DNA of 64,000 bases, from assembly GCF_001665235.1 (NCBI RefSeq), contig NZ_LZSC01000053.1, forward strand, positions 1 through 64,000, in the 5' to 3' direction. The position numbers and the translations under genes were made by a program. This DNA is from Mycobacterium sp. 1100029.7. Its GTDB lineage: Bacteria; Actinomycetota; Actinomycetes; Mycobacteriales; Mycobacteriaceae. The notes beneath the pieces were generated by a model. That model saw only the letters and a program-made list of their open reading frames with translations, was not told where the DNA came from and did no database searches. This document shows positions 54,216-63,035 of the stretch, piece by piece (the first letter of the stretch is position 1; each line of letters starts with the position of its first letter).

Positions 54216-54252
54216 ACTACCTTAAGTTGAAAATCATCGGAAGGGTGACACC

Positions 54253-54369
54253 ATGGGCGCTGTCATCATGCTCGGCACACTGTTCGGCCTGATCATCCTG
54301 ATATTCGGGCTGGTACTGCGCTTCGACCCCGAGGCGCGGCGCGCGCCGACCGACGAGGGCCGCCAGTGA
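54253..54369 (+). CDS. 38-residue single-pass membrane microprotein
   Basis: A 38-residue frame from ATG 54253, preceded by GGAAGGG. It is one hydrophobic helix (LGTLFGLIILIFGLVLRF) followed by an Arg/Asp/Glu-rich cytoplasmic tail. The stop overlaps the GTG start of the AveC-like gene (GTGA), so the two are translationally coupled. It is the first gene after the double operator. It may be a small partner of the AveC-like membrane protein; no family is recognised. Confidence 0.65.
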   Translation: MGAVIMLGTLFGLIILIFGLVLRFDPEARRAPTDEGRQ

Positions 54370-55151
54370 GCGACCAGATGACGCCCGTGATGGCGGGGGC
54401 ACAGTACTTCTCCTACGCCGCCAGCATCGCGTTCCTGATCGTCGGGATCTATCTGAGCTACCGCCGCCGACGGATCCACCCGTTGTTGCTTCTCGGCATC
54501 TCGGCGATCTCGTTCTCCTGGATCGAGTCGCCCTACGACTGGGCGATGTATGCGCAATTCCCGCCCGGGCTGCCCCGCATGCCGTCCTGGTGGCCGTTGA
54601 ACGTCACATGGGGCGGGCTGCCACTGGCGGTGCCGATCGGCTACGTCTCCTACTTCATCATCCCGGCCCTGACCGGGGCCGCCCTCGGGCGGTGGCTGAG
54701 CGCAAAGTTCAACTGGCGCAGGCCGATTACCCTGCTGATCGTCGGCCTCGTCGTCGGGTTCTGCTGGGCACTATTCTTCAACGCCTACACCGGGGCCCAA
54801 CTCGGCAACTTCTACTACGGCTATGTGATTCCCGGCCTGGCGATCTTCGAGGGCACCAAGCACCAGTACCCGCTGTACGACTCGCTGGCCATGGGCATCC
54901 AGATGATGCTCTTCACGTATCTGCTCGGACGCACCGACGCCGAAGGACGAAACGTCATCGACATGTGGGCCGACAAGAGATCGAAGAGCCGCGGGCAGTC
55001 GGCGGTGCTGTCCGTCGTCGCCGTGATCGTCATCGGGCACCTGGTGTACGGCGCAGTCTTTGCGCCCCATCTGATTACGAAGCTGGGCGGCTACGTGACA
55101 GCCGGCCCGACCGAACAGCTCTACCCCGGCCTACCGAATCAACCCAAGTAA
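54366..55151 (+). CDS. Multi-pass membrane protein, possibly AveC-like
   Basis: A 261-residue membrane protein with about six or seven hydrophobic segments, including FSYAASIAFLIVGIYLSYRR, then LLLLGISAISF, ITLLIVGLVVGFCWALFF and VVAVIVIGHLVYGAVF. The ESPYDWAMYAQFPPG loop and GTKHQYPLYDSL resemble mycobacterial proteins annotated in the spirocyclase AveC family; this is a resemblance, not a demonstrated function. It is coupled to the microprotein upstream and followed 17 bases later by the binding protein gene, in an operon preceded by TetR operators. Confidence 0.65.
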   Translation: MSDQMTPVMAGAQYFSYAASIAFLIVGIYLSYRRRRIHPLLLLGISAISFSWIESPYDWAMYAQFPPGLPRMPSWWPLNVTWGGLPLAVPIGYVSYFIIPALTGAALGRWLSAKFNWRRPITLLIVGLVVGFCWALFFNAYTGAQLGNFYYGYVIPGLAIFEGTKHQYPLYDSLAMGIQMMLFTYLLGRTDAEGRNVIDMWADKRSKSRGQSAVLSVVAVIVIGHLVYGAVFAPHLITKLGGYVTAGPTEQLYPGLPNQPK

Positions 55152-55168
55152 GGCGACGGGAGATTTCA

Positions 55169-56281
55169 GTGAGCTACGAGAGCACGGCCGAGCCGATCAA
55201 AATCGGCTACCTGATGGACTTCTTGCTACCCGAAGGCTTTCCCAAGACGTACTTCGAAGATCTCACAAAGCCTTTCGACCTCGTCTTCGACAAAGGGCTC
55301 GCACAAGGGCTGATCGACCGCCCGATCCAGATCGTCTACCGCGAAGTCGAAGGCCTGCCCAAGGGATCGGTCAAAGCGGTCATCGACGCCTACGGCGAAC
55401 TGTGCGACGAAGGATGCCTGGCCGTCTTCGGCCCGAACATCGGCGACAACGTGATCCCGGCGCGGGAGGCCATCGAGGAACGCTTCAAGGTTCCGTGCAT
55501 CAGCGTGACGGGATCCGACGCGGCGCTCAGTGAATGGGTCTTCGCGTTTCCGATGGGTTCGCACACCGACGAGCCGATCTTCTGGACCGACCTGCTGGCC
55601 AAGCGCGGCCACACCGAGGTCGGCGTGCTGGTCGAACAGTCCCTGGTGGGCGAGACCTATCTCAAGAACTTCCGGGACGCCGCCAAGCGCAAGGGAATTC
55701 GCGTCATCGCCGAGGCGTCCATCGCGCAGACGGCCAGCGACGTCACGGCCGCCGTCACGGCGCTGCACGACGCCAAAGCCCAGGCCATCGTGCACTGCGG
55801 GTTTGGTTTCGGGGTGGTGTTCATCAACCCGGCCCTGGAGGCGCTGGGCTGGGATCCCCCGCGGTTCTGCGGCACCGCCTTCCAGAACGCGTGGCTCAAC
55901 CCGATCATGTGGAACGCGTTCATGGGCTGGACCGGTGTCGACCAGTACGACGAGGGCAATGCGGTCGGGCAGCAATTCCTGGACGAGTACCACGCCGCTT
56001 ACGGCCGGCGGCCCGAATGGTGTGTGCCCGTGGTCAATCGGGACGTCGCGCACACGCTGCTGCGGGCGCTCGCCGACGCGCACCCGTTGAGCCCGCGCGG
56101 CGTCAAGGAGGCGCTGGAGCGCGTCAAGATGATGCCGGCCGCATCCGGCGCGCCGGGAACCCGCGTGTCGTTCGGCAACTGGACACGCCGGGCCTGGATG
56201 GGCGCGGGCTACCTCGTGGCGCGACGACTCGACGCCGATGGCGTCAACTCCCACCTGGTCGACCGCTTCGGCGAGGAATAA
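55169..56281 (+). CDS. Branched-chain amino acid-type substrate-binding protein without signal peptide
   Basis: A 370-residue protein of the LivJ-like periplasmic-binding family. It starts PIKIGYLMDFLLPEG, then LAVFGPNIGDNVIPAREAIE, and HTEVGVLVEQSLVGETYLKN in the second lobe. There is no signal peptide or lipobox at the GTG 55169 start, and no membrane or ATPase genes follow. It therefore probably works in the cytoplasm as a ligand sensor or binding protein for this operon, as other actinobacterial catabolic clusters suggest. It ends 3 bases before the convergent LLM gene. Confidence 0.8.
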   Translation: MSYESTAEPIKIGYLMDFLLPEGFPKTYFEDLTKPFDLVFDKGLAQGLIDRPIQIVYREVEGLPKGSVKAVIDAYGELCDEGCLAVFGPNIGDNVIPAREAIEERFKVPCISVTGSDAALSEWVFAFPMGSHTDEPIFWTDLLAKRGHTEVGVLVEQSLVGETYLKNFRDAAKRKGIRVIAEASIAQTASDVTAAVTALHDAKAQAIVHCGFGFGVVFINPALEALGWDPPRFCGTAFQNAWLNPIMWNAFMGWTGVDQYDEGNAVGQQFLDEYHAAYGRRPEWCVPVVNRDVAHTLLRALADAHPLSPRGVKEALERVKMMPAASGAPGTRVSFGNWTRRAWMGAGYLVARRLDADGVNSHLVDRFGEE

Positions 56282-56284
56282 CCG

Positions 56285-57259
56285 TCAGCCGAGCGCCTGG
56301 GGCAGCACCACTTCGCCGACGCGCTGAAGATAGGTCCACGCGATGTCCGGCGACAGCCCACCGCACAGCGGCGACAGATTGAGCACCTGGCCAGCCTTCA
56401 CCCGCGAAATCGCTTCGGGGACAGAGATAATCACGTGCGAGGTCCCCGTCTCACGCAGCTCGTCGACGGTCTCGACGTGACTGAAGCCCGCTGTCGTCTC
56501 GTCACCGGGATTCCAGGCGGCATAGCTACGCACGTCGTGCAGCAGGTGCTCGCCGAGCTCTTTCCACGCCCGATCCACGTCGTCGGCGACGAACACGACC
56601 GAAGGCGTGTTGCGGTCCGGAAACATCGTCGGCCCGGGCGTGTGGCCGTGCTCGCGGCAGGCCTCCTCGTAGGCTTCCTGCATGCCGGGGGCGTTCGCGT
56701 TGCCCAGCATGCCCAGGCCGTATCTGCCCGCCCGTTTGGCGGCGGCGATCGTTCCGCCACCCCACATCAGCGCCGGCCCACCGGGGGTCAGCGGGCGGGG
56801 TGTGACGGTGATTCGCCGGCCGTCCTCGACGACGGTCTCCCCGGCAAGCAGTCGTCGCAGCAGCGACAGTTTCTCGTCGCAGACGCGCCCGCGTTTCTTG
56901 ATCGGCACGCCGAACTGTTCGAACTCCTCGGGCCGGTAGCCCAGCGCCAAAATGTAGGACGCCCGTCCGGCGCTGATGATGTCGAGGACTGCCATGTCCT
57001 CGGCGAGTCGGACGGCTTCATAGAACGGCAGGATCAGAATCAGGCTCAGCGCCAGTCGTTGGGTGCGTGCGGCCACCGCGGAGGCCAGCAGAAATGGTGA
57101 CGGCAGGTAGCCGTCCTCGGATCCGTGGTGCTCGCAGATGACGGCGGCCAGACCACCGTGTTCTTCGGCCCAGGCGCTCATTTCCGGCGCGGCCGCATAC
57201 AGATCGGTTGGGGGCGCGGCCCATTCAGGATCGCGCATGTCGAAGCGCAGTGTGTACAC
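56285..57259 (-). CDS. LLM-class F420-dependent oxidoreductase
   Basis: A 324-residue luciferase-like protein. It starts MYTLRFDMRDPEWAAPPTDL and continues with VICEHHGSEDGYLPSPFLL and RASYILALGYRPEEFEQFG. It is clearly paralogous to the LLM protein at 58379-59350, sharing the opening and the C-terminal LCGG-x-SP/AP-x-I/V-AW end. The two are separated by a DapB-like gene. The three leftward genes (LLM2, DapB-like, LLM1) form one operon starting near 59350; a 45-base gap precedes this gene. Confidence 0.87.
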   Translation of the reverse strand: MYTLRFDMRDPEWAAPPTDLYAAAPEMSAWAEEHGGLAAVICEHHGSEDGYLPSPFLLASAVAARTQRLALSLILILPFYEAVRLAEDMAVLDIISAGRASYILALGYRPEEFEQFGVPIKKRGRVCDEKLSLLRRLLAGETVVEDGRRITVTPRPLTPGGPALMWGGGTIAAAKRAGRYGLGMLGNANAPGMQEAYEEACREHGHTPGPTMFPDRNTPSVVFVADDVDRAWKELGEHLLHDVRSYAAWNPGDETTAGFSHVETVDELRETGTSHVIISVPEAISRVKAGQVLNLSPLCGGLSPDIAWTYLQRVGEVVLPQALG

Positions 57260-57304
57260 GCCAAACTCCTCGCTGCCCTGATCGTTGCGACGTACGTTAC
57301 ACGT

Positions 57305-58366
57305 TTAGTCGAAGGCGTAAAGCGGCAGCGTGGTCGGGATATCCAGTGAACTCAGCAGCCCCGGTGGCGCGCCGACGACGTAGGGGATGGCGTTGACGAC
57401 GCGCATGGCCGTGGCCGCCATCGCGGCGTGGCCCGCGGCGTGGCCTTCGGCCGCCCCGAGCGTCAACTCGCAGTGAATGTCGGGGTCTCCCTCGATGTCG
57501 ACCCGATAGGTGGCGTCACACTCCGACGACGGCCAGGCGGGTGCGACATCGCGCGCCATCCGGATGATGTGCTCGATCACGATCGCCTCGCGGCCGTTGA
57601 CCACACCTGCGGCGCGGGTGCGCACCGCACCGCAGGTGCCCGCCTTGACGGTCCCGAAGGCGACGTCGATGTCGCGGTCGGTCAGCTCGCGATCCAGCGA
57701 ACCGCGGATTTCCTGCACCTCGACGCCAAGTCCCTCGGCGATCAGATGAATCGGTGCTTTCCAAGCCATTTCGATGAATCCCGGCGTTTTCAGCATCGGC
57801 TCGAAGTCCAGCGGCCGGCCAAAGCCCATTCCGTCCATCATCACGTCGGCCACCGGATAGTGGTCGTTGAGCGCCACCTCGCTGGCCGTGATCCGCCGAA
57901 TGCTCTTGGACTGCGTCGTCATCAGCAAGGCGAGCGCATCGGAGGCGAAGCCAGGGAAGATGCCCGACACGTACAGCGAGGACTGCCCGGCCTTGGCGGC
58001 CGCGTCGAGATCGTCGCGCCAGTTGGGCGCGTAATACGACGGCGGGTACACCAGGCTTGTCGAGGACGTCGACACCACGTTGATGCCCGCCGCCAACAGT
58101 CGTACGTAATCGGGCACCGCCGCGCCATCGCGGTCGGGACCGCTGGCCGCGTAGACCACGCACTCGGGGGCCAGCGCGATCAGCGCGTCGGCATCATTGG
58201 TGGCCGTGACACCAAGGGGCGCACCGCCTGCCAGCTCACCGGCATCCCTGCCGACCTTGTCGGGTGAATGTACCCAGACACCAACGAGTTCCAGATCCCG
58301 ACGGCGCCGGATCGCATCGATGGAGTTCGAGCCGACTCCCCCGGTCGACCACACGACAACACGCAT
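57305..58366 (-). CDS. Dihydrodipicolinate reductase-like (DapB-type) oxidoreductase
   Basis: A 353-residue protein. The N-terminal Rossmann domain starts MRVVVWSTGGVGSNSIDAIR, then LVGVWVHSPDK and CVVYAASG. This matches the DapB N-terminal fold, but the C-terminal domain is different from lysine-pathway DapB, and such proteins are common in mycobacterial catabolic clusters. It is paralogous to the protein at 59547-60644 along its whole length (VWVHSPDK, TNDADALIAL, AASGP-D/E-RD). It would use NAD(P)H or NAD(P)+; the substrate is unknown. It starts 12 bases after the LLM gene at 58379. Confidence 0.8.
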   Translation of the reverse strand: MRVVVWSTGGVGSNSIDAIRRRRDLELVGVWVHSPDKVGRDAGELAGGAPLGVTATNDADALIALAPECVVYAASGPDRDGAAVPDYVRLLAAGINVVSTSSTSLVYPPSYYAPNWRDDLDAAAKAGQSSLYVSGIFPGFASDALALLMTTQSKSIRRITASEVALNDHYPVADVMMDGMGFGRPLDFEPMLKTPGFIEMAWKAPIHLIAEGLGVEVQEIRGSLDRELTDRDIDVAFGTVKAGTCGAVRTRAAGVVNGREAIVIEHIIRMARDVAPAWPSSECDATYRVDIEGDPDIHCELTLGAAEGHAAGHAAMAATAMRVVNAIPYVVGAPPGLLSSLDIPTTLPLYAFD

Positions 58367-58378
58367 CGGCCGTTCTCC

Positions 58379-59350
58379 TCACTTGTCGTTCGCGAACGCC
58401 GCGGCGGCACGCTCGAGGTAGGGCCACGCCACTTCCGGCGCAACGCCGCCACACAGGGGAGCCAGCGGCAACAGTTGGCCGCCGCGCACGTAGTCGGCCG
58501 CCTCGTCGGGGGTGAAGATGCGGTATGGGCCGTCGCTTTCCCGCAGCGCCGCCACGCTGTCCGCACGGGTGATGCTGGCGACCGAATCCTGGTGCGGCCG
58601 GTAGGACGCCGCCATCTGTGCGTCGTGCAACAGGTGCGGCCCCAGCTCCTGCCACGCCTCGTCGACGTTGTCAGCCACGAAAACCGCTGTCGGCGAGCCT
58701 GGTTGAGGAAACTGGCTGATTCCCGGTTCATGTCCGTGGATGCGACACTGGTCCTCGTAGTACTCCTTGAGCCCGGGCGAGGCGGTCTGAGATACGAAGC
58801 CCAGCCCGTAGCGACCGGCCCGCCGCGCGGCGGCCTTGCTGCCTCCGGCGATCAACATCATCGGCCCGTTGGGCGACACGCCCCGGGGAGTGACGCGAAC
58901 CTCGCGGCCCCGGTAAGCGACGACCTCGCCCCGCACCAGCGGGCCCAGCACGGCCAGCATTTCGTCGGCGACCTGACCGCGTGTACTGATGTCCGCACCG
59001 AAATGCTGGTATTCCTCACGGCGATGGCCGACGCCGAACGCGTAGGACACCCGTCCGCGGCTGATCAAGTCCAGCACGTTGATCTCTTCGGCCAGCCGCA
59101 CCACGTCCCACAACGGAATCGGCACCGCGGCCAGCAGAATGGCCAGTTTGTCCGTCCGCGCCGCGATCGCCGACGCCAAGGTCAGCGGTACCGGAAGGTG
59201 GCCGTCGTCGGCGCCGTGATGCTCGGAGAGCACGGCCAGCACGGCGCCGCGGCTCTCCGCCCAGGCGCACATGTCGATGGCCGCGGCGTACAAGTCAGCG
59301 GCCGGCCCGGCCCACGCCGGGGCGCGCATGTCGAATCGCAGCGTGAACAT
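58379..59350 (-). CDS. LLM-class F420-dependent oxidoreductase
   Basis: A 323-residue luciferase-like protein, first gene of a leftward operon. It starts MFTLRFDMRAPAWAGPAADL and has VLSEHHGADDGHLPVPLTLA and RVSYAFGVGHRREEYQHFG, matching the paralogue at 56285-57259 throughout. The frame is open to 59374; the ATG at 59350 aligns with the paralogue's start. The divergent DapB-like paralogue starts 196 bases away, across a region with a 24-bp palindrome. Confidence 0.87.
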   Translation of the reverse strand: MFTLRFDMRAPAWAGPAADLYAAAIDMCAWAESRGAVLAVLSEHHGADDGHLPVPLTLASAIAARTDKLAILLAAVPIPLWDVVRLAEEINVLDLISRGRVSYAFGVGHRREEYQHFGADISTRGQVADEMLAVLGPLVRGEVVAYRGREVRVTPRGVSPNGPMMLIAGGSKAAARRAGRYGLGFVSQTASPGLKEYYEDQCRIHGHEPGISQFPQPGSPTAVFVADNVDEAWQELGPHLLHDAQMAASYRPHQDSVASITRADSVAALRESDGPYRIFTPDEAADYVRGGQLLPLAPLCGGVAPEVAWPYLERAAAAFANDK

Positions 59351-59405
59351 CAGCGAATTGCCCGGTCGACCCACACATCCCGCAGATTAACCTAAGATTT
59401 GTTCA

Positions 59406-59429
59406 TTAAGATAGTAGTTACTCTCTTAA
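59406..59429. promoter_or_regulatory. 24-bp palindrome, candidate operator
   Basis: TTAAGA-T-AGT (59406-59415) and ACT-C-TCTTAA (59420-59429) are inverted arms with one mismatch and a 4-base centre. It sits just upstream of the -35 box of the rightward promoter and between the two divergent starts at 59350 and 59547. It shares GATAGTA with the operators at 54182-54215, hinting that the same TetR protein could bind both. Confidence 0.6.
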
Positions 59430-59433
59430 ACCC

Positions 59434-59463
59434 TTGACCGTGCGGCACAGCGGCTGTTAGCTT
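59434..59463 (+). promoter_or_regulatory. Promoter of the DapB-like gene
   Basis: TTGACC (59434-59439) and TAGCTT (59458-59463) are separated by 18 bases, a good SigA-type -35 and TANNNT -10 pair. GAGGAGGA precedes the ATG at 59547, leaving a leader of about 75 bases. Confidence 0.5.
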
Positions 59464-59546
59464 CCGAGTCGAACGTTGGGTAACTGCCGGCGTAAGGGCA
59501 ACGGCCGCCTCAGCTTTCATCGCGCACGCAACTGAGGAGGAACACC

Positions 59547-60644
59547 ATGACGGCGCAACGCGTAGTGGTTTGGGCGACGGGCGGGATCGGCTCGATCGCC
59601 ATCCGCGCCATCCAACGACGCCCCAATCTGGACCTGGTCGGGGTGTGGGTGCACTCCCCCGACAAGGACGGCAAGGACGCCGGCGAACTCGCCAACGGCG
59701 AGCCGATCGGCCTGCAGGCCACCAACGATGCCGACGCCCTGATCGCGCTCAAGCCCGACTGCGTCATCTACGCAGCCAGCGGCCCGGAACGCGACGCCCT
59801 GGCCATCCCCGACTACGTGCGGTTGCTCGAAGCCGGAATCAACGTGGTCACCACGAGCACCACCCGGCTGGTCAACCCGCACGCCTACGAACCCGCGGAA
59901 TGGCGCGACCAACTCGTCGCCGCGGCCAAGCAGGGGCAGGTCTCGCTCTACGCCTCGGGGATAGAGCCGGGCTTCGCCGCCGACTACCTGCCGTTGGTGC
60001 TGTCCACGCAGTCGTCGTCGATCGACAAGATTCATGCGTGGGAGATCGGCCTCTACGACGACTACGGTGTGCCCGACATCATGAGTGACGCACTGGGATT
60101 CGGCCGCCCACTTGACTACGAGCCGTGGATCGGCTTTGCGGGTGCGATCTCCGGTGAATGGCAGGGCCAGATCCGGTTGATCGGCGACGCGCTGGGAGTC
60201 GAAGTCCAGGAAGTCCGCGAATTCTTCGACCGCGCCGTCACCGACCGGACGCTGGAGGTCGCGATGGGCACCGTCGAGGCCGGCACCTGCGGCGCGCTGC
60301 GGATGCGGGCCACCGGGATCGTCGACGGCCGGGAAGCCATCATCATCGAACACGTCACGCGGCTCGCACACGACGTCGCCCCGGACTGGCCGGAAGGAAT
60401 CGGCGACCTGTCCTACCGCGTCCAGATCAGTGGCGACCCCGACATCGACTGCTCCCTGGCGGCGACGCTCAAGGATCCGAAGAAGGCCGGGGTCGGCGCC
60501 ATGACCTCGGGAGCCGGTGCCATGGTCGCCACCGCGATGCGGGTCGTGAACGCGGTGCCCTACGTCGTCGCCGCCCAGCCCGGCCTGTTGAGCTCGGTGG
60601 ACCTGCCGTTGACGATCCCCAAGGGCGCGTTCGTGACCGGCTGA
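59547..60644 (+). CDS. Dihydrodipicolinate reductase-like (DapB-type) oxidoreductase
   Basis: A 365-residue paralogue of the protein at 57305-58366. It starts with RVVVWATGGIGSIAIRAIQR, LVGVWVHSPDKDGKDAGELA and CVIYAASGPERD. The cofactor site is the GGIGS loop. It carries a short insertion near the C-terminus (KDPKKAGVGAMTSGAGAM) not present in the paralogue. Strong ribosome binding site and promoter. It is divergent from the LLM/DapB-like/LLM operon. Role inferred as one redox step in the same degradation pathway; substrate unknown. Confidence 0.8.
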   Translation: MTAQRVVVWATGGIGSIAIRAIQRRPNLDLVGVWVHSPDKDGKDAGELANGEPIGLQATNDADALIALKPDCVIYAASGPERDALAIPDYVRLLEAGINVVTTSTTRLVNPHAYEPAEWRDQLVAAAKQGQVSLYASGIEPGFAADYLPLVLSTQSSSIDKIHAWEIGLYDDYGVPDIMSDALGFGRPLDYEPWIGFAGAISGEWQGQIRLIGDALGVEVQEVREFFDRAVTDRTLEVAMGTVEAGTCGALRMRATGIVDGREAIIIEHVTRLAHDVAPDWPEGIGDLSYRVQISGDPDIDCSLAATLKDPKKAGVGAMTSGAGAMVATAMRVVNAVPYVVAAQPGLLSSVDLPLTIPKGAFVTG

Positions 60645-60670
60645 GTCCGCTCCCGGCCTAGTCTGCGGGG

Positions 60671-61870
60671 GTGACGCCTAATCCCCTCGAGGAACTCACT
60701 TTGCCGCAGCTCCGGCAGCGCACCAGCATGAAGTGGCGCGCCCATCCTGCCGATGTGTTGCCGTTGTGGGTTGCCGAGATGGACGTCAAGCTGCCGCCGA
60801 CCGTCGCCGACGCGCTGCGCGAAGCGATCGACATCGGTGACACGGGCTACCCGTCGGGCACCGCGCTCGCCGAGGCCGTCAGCGAATTCGCTTCGCGGCG
60901 TTGGCAATGGGACGGAGTCGCGGTCGAACGCACCGCGATCGTCCCGGACGTGATGCTCGGTATCGTCGAGATGCTGCGGCTCGTCACCGAACCCGGTGAC
61001 ACGGTCGTCGTCAACCCGCCGGTGTACGCGCCGTTCTACGCCTTCGTCACCCACTCCGGCCGTCGCGTCGTCGAAGCGCCGCTCGATGCGCGGGGGCGAA
61101 TCGCATTGGACGCATTGGAGGAAGCGTTCGTTCGCGCGCGTGCGTCGGGGCGACGCGTTGCGTACCTGCTGTGCAATCCGCACAACCCGACGGGAACGGT
61201 GCACACTCTCGACGAATTGCGTGCCGTGGCCGCATGCGCCCGGCGCGCGCGGGTGCGGGTGGTGTCGGATGAGATTCACGCCCCGGTGATCCTGCCGGGA
61301 TCGCGCTTCACCCCGTATCTGAGCGTCCCGGGTGCTGAGGACGCCTTCTCGCTGACGTCCGCCTCCAAGGCGTGGAACCTGTCCGGAATCAAGGCCGCCC
61401 TGGCCATCGCCGGGCCCGAAGCGGCGGCGGATCTGCAGCGGATGCCGGAAGAGGTCAGCCACGGACCCAGCCACTTGGGCGTCGTGGCGCACGCCGAAGC
61501 GTTCCGCAGCGGCGACGACTGGCTCGACTCGCTGCTGCAAGGCCTCGACGCGAACCGGACGTTACTGGGTCAGCTGATCGCCGAACATCTTCCTAAAGTG
61601 AAATATCAAGTTCCGCAGGGAACTTACCTCGCATGGCTCGATTGCCGAGCGCTCGGGTTCGAAGAACCGGCGACGAGCGAGCTCGCGGTGGTCGCCGATA
61701 TGTCCGGACCGGCGCGCTGGTTTCTCGACCACGCCAGGGTTGCGCTCAGCTCGGGCCACGTCTTCGGCACCGGCGGAGCCGGACACACGCGCCTGAACTT
61801 CGCCACCTCGCAAGCCAATCTCAGCGAAGCGATTTCGCGTATGGGCCGCGCGCTGGCCGAGGCGCGTTGA
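60671..61870 (+). CDS. PLP-dependent aminotransferase / C-S lyase, PatB/MalY type
   Basis: A 399-residue fold-type I PLP enzyme. It shows [20 protein letters not shown] at the N-terminus, [13 protein letters not shown] in the middle, and the PLP-binding lysine in [15 protein letters not shown] near residue 233. The N-terminal WVAEMD motif is typical of the PatB/MalY group, which cleaves cystathionine and other cysteine conjugates. From memory it matches Rv2294 of M. tuberculosis. GTG 60671 is the start. The 257 bases after it (61871-62127) contain no supported gene. Confidence 0.88.
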   Translation: MTPNPLEELTLPQLRQRTSMKWRAHPADVLPLWVAEMDVKLPPTVADALREAIDIGDTGYPSGTALAEAVSEFASRRWQWDGVAVERTAIVPDVMLGIVEMLRLVTEPGDTVVVNPPVYAPFYAFVTHSGRRVVEAPLDARGRIALDALEEAFVRARASGRRVAYLLCNPHNPTGTVHTLDELRAVAACARRARVRVVSDEIHAPVILPGSRFTPYLSVPGAEDAFSLTSASKAWNLSGIKAALAIAGPEAAADLQRMPEEVSHGPSHLGVVAHAEAFRSGDDWLDSLLQGLDANRTLLGQLIAEHLPKVKYQVPQGTYLAWLDCRALGFEEPATSELAVVADMSGPARWFLDHARVALSSGHVFGTGGAGHTRLNFATSQANLSEAISRMGRALAEAR

Positions 61871-62127
61871 CGAAAGCGCTTGCCGGGCAAGCGACCACCT
61901 CACCCACTCGCAGGCCATGTCGGCTTCCAGCCGCTGCCCGCGCGCGGTTGCACGCCGTGTCGGGCGGGTACCCGCACATGTCGGCAATGCGGGGAACAAC
62001 GCGCCCGATCGCCACCAGTCCGCTAGTTTAGTTGCCTACCAGGAGTCTTCCCAAGAAATTTCGGACTGGACGAAGCGGCGTCGCGGAGAGACGCTTGCAG
62101 GGGTGCCCGTCATCCGGAGGAGCGAAT

Positions 62128-63033
62128 ATGGATGTGCTGCGAACCCCAGACTCCCGATTCGAAAACCTGGAAGGCTATCCGTTCGTAGCGAATTACATTG
62201 ATGTCGCGGCTAGTGACTGCCCGCCGGTCCGCATGCACTTCCTTGACGAGGGACCTGCCGACGGCCCGCCGATCGTGCTGTTGCACGGCGAGCCGACCTG
62301 GAGCTACCTGTACCGCACGATGATTCCGCCGCTGGCCGAGGCCGGGAATCGGGTGCTCGCGCCCGACCTGATCGGCTTCGGCCGCTCCGACAAGCCCAGC
62401 CGGGTCGAGGATTACACCTATCTGCGGCATGTGGAATGGGTGACCGCATGGTTCGAACGGCTACGGCTCAAGGAAGTCACACTGTTCGTCCAGGACTGGG
62501 GATCGCTGATCGGCCTGCGCATCGCCGCCGAGCAAAGCGATCGGATCGCCCGTGTGGTGGTCGCGAACGGCTTCCTGCCCGTCGCTCGGGGGCGGCCCTC
62601 GCCGGGATTTCTGGCGTGGCGGGCGTTTGCCCGGTACTCCCCGGTGCTGCCCGCGGGCCGCATCGTGGCGGGCGGCACGGTCCGCAGAATTCCGCCCAAG
62701 GTGCGGGCCGGCTACGACGCCCCGTTTCCGGACAAGACGTATCAGGCGGGGGCACGGGCATTTCCGCAGCTGGTGCCGACCTCACCCGGTGACCCGGCGG
62801 TTCCGGCGAATCGGGCCGCATGGGACGCGTTGGGCCGGTGGGAGAAGCCCTTTCTCGCGATCTTCGGCTCCCGCGACCCGATTTTGGGACAGGCCGACCG
62901 ACCCCTGATCAAACATGTTCCCGGGGCGGCCGGCCAGCCGCATGCCCGCATCCGGGCCAGCCACTTCATTCAGGAGGACCGTGGCCCGGAACTGGCCCAG
63001 CGCGTCCTGTCCTGGCAGAAGCCCCTGCTATGA
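62128..63033 (+). CDS. Haloalkane dehalogenase (DmbB-like)
   Basis: A 301-residue alpha/beta hydrolase. It reads [20 protein letters not shown] for the oxyanion region, including the halide-binding Trp position, [11 protein letters not shown] with the nucleophile D123 and the second halide-binding Trp, and ASHFIQED with the catalytic histidine. It hydrolyses carbon-halogen bonds in alkanes. By memory it closely matches Rv2296 (DmbB) of M. tuberculosis. GGAGGA precedes the ATG at 62128; the open frame to 62032 is not favoured. It is convergent with the amidohydrolase gene (2-base gap). Confidence 0.9.
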   Translation: MDVLRTPDSRFENLEGYPFVANYIDVAASDCPPVRMHFLDEGPADGPPIVLLHGEPTWSYLYRTMIPPLAEAGNRVLAPDLIGFGRSDKPSRVEDYTYLRHVEWVTAWFERLRLKEVTLFVQDWGSLIGLRIAAEQSDRIARVVVANGFLPVARGRPSPGFLAWRAFARYSPVLPAGRIVAGGTVRRIPPKVRAGYDAPFPDKTYQAGARAFPQLVPTSPGDPAVPANRAAWDALGRWEKPFLAIFGSRDPILGQADRPLIKHVPGAAGQPHARIRASHFIQEDRGPELAQRVLSWQKPLL

Positions 63034-63035
63034 AC

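Noticed and set aside
61871..62127. Possible extension of the dehalogenase to 62032 or a small gene in the gap
   Set aside because: The conserved protein and the GGAGGA site both indicate ATG 62128; no other protein-like frame is seen.
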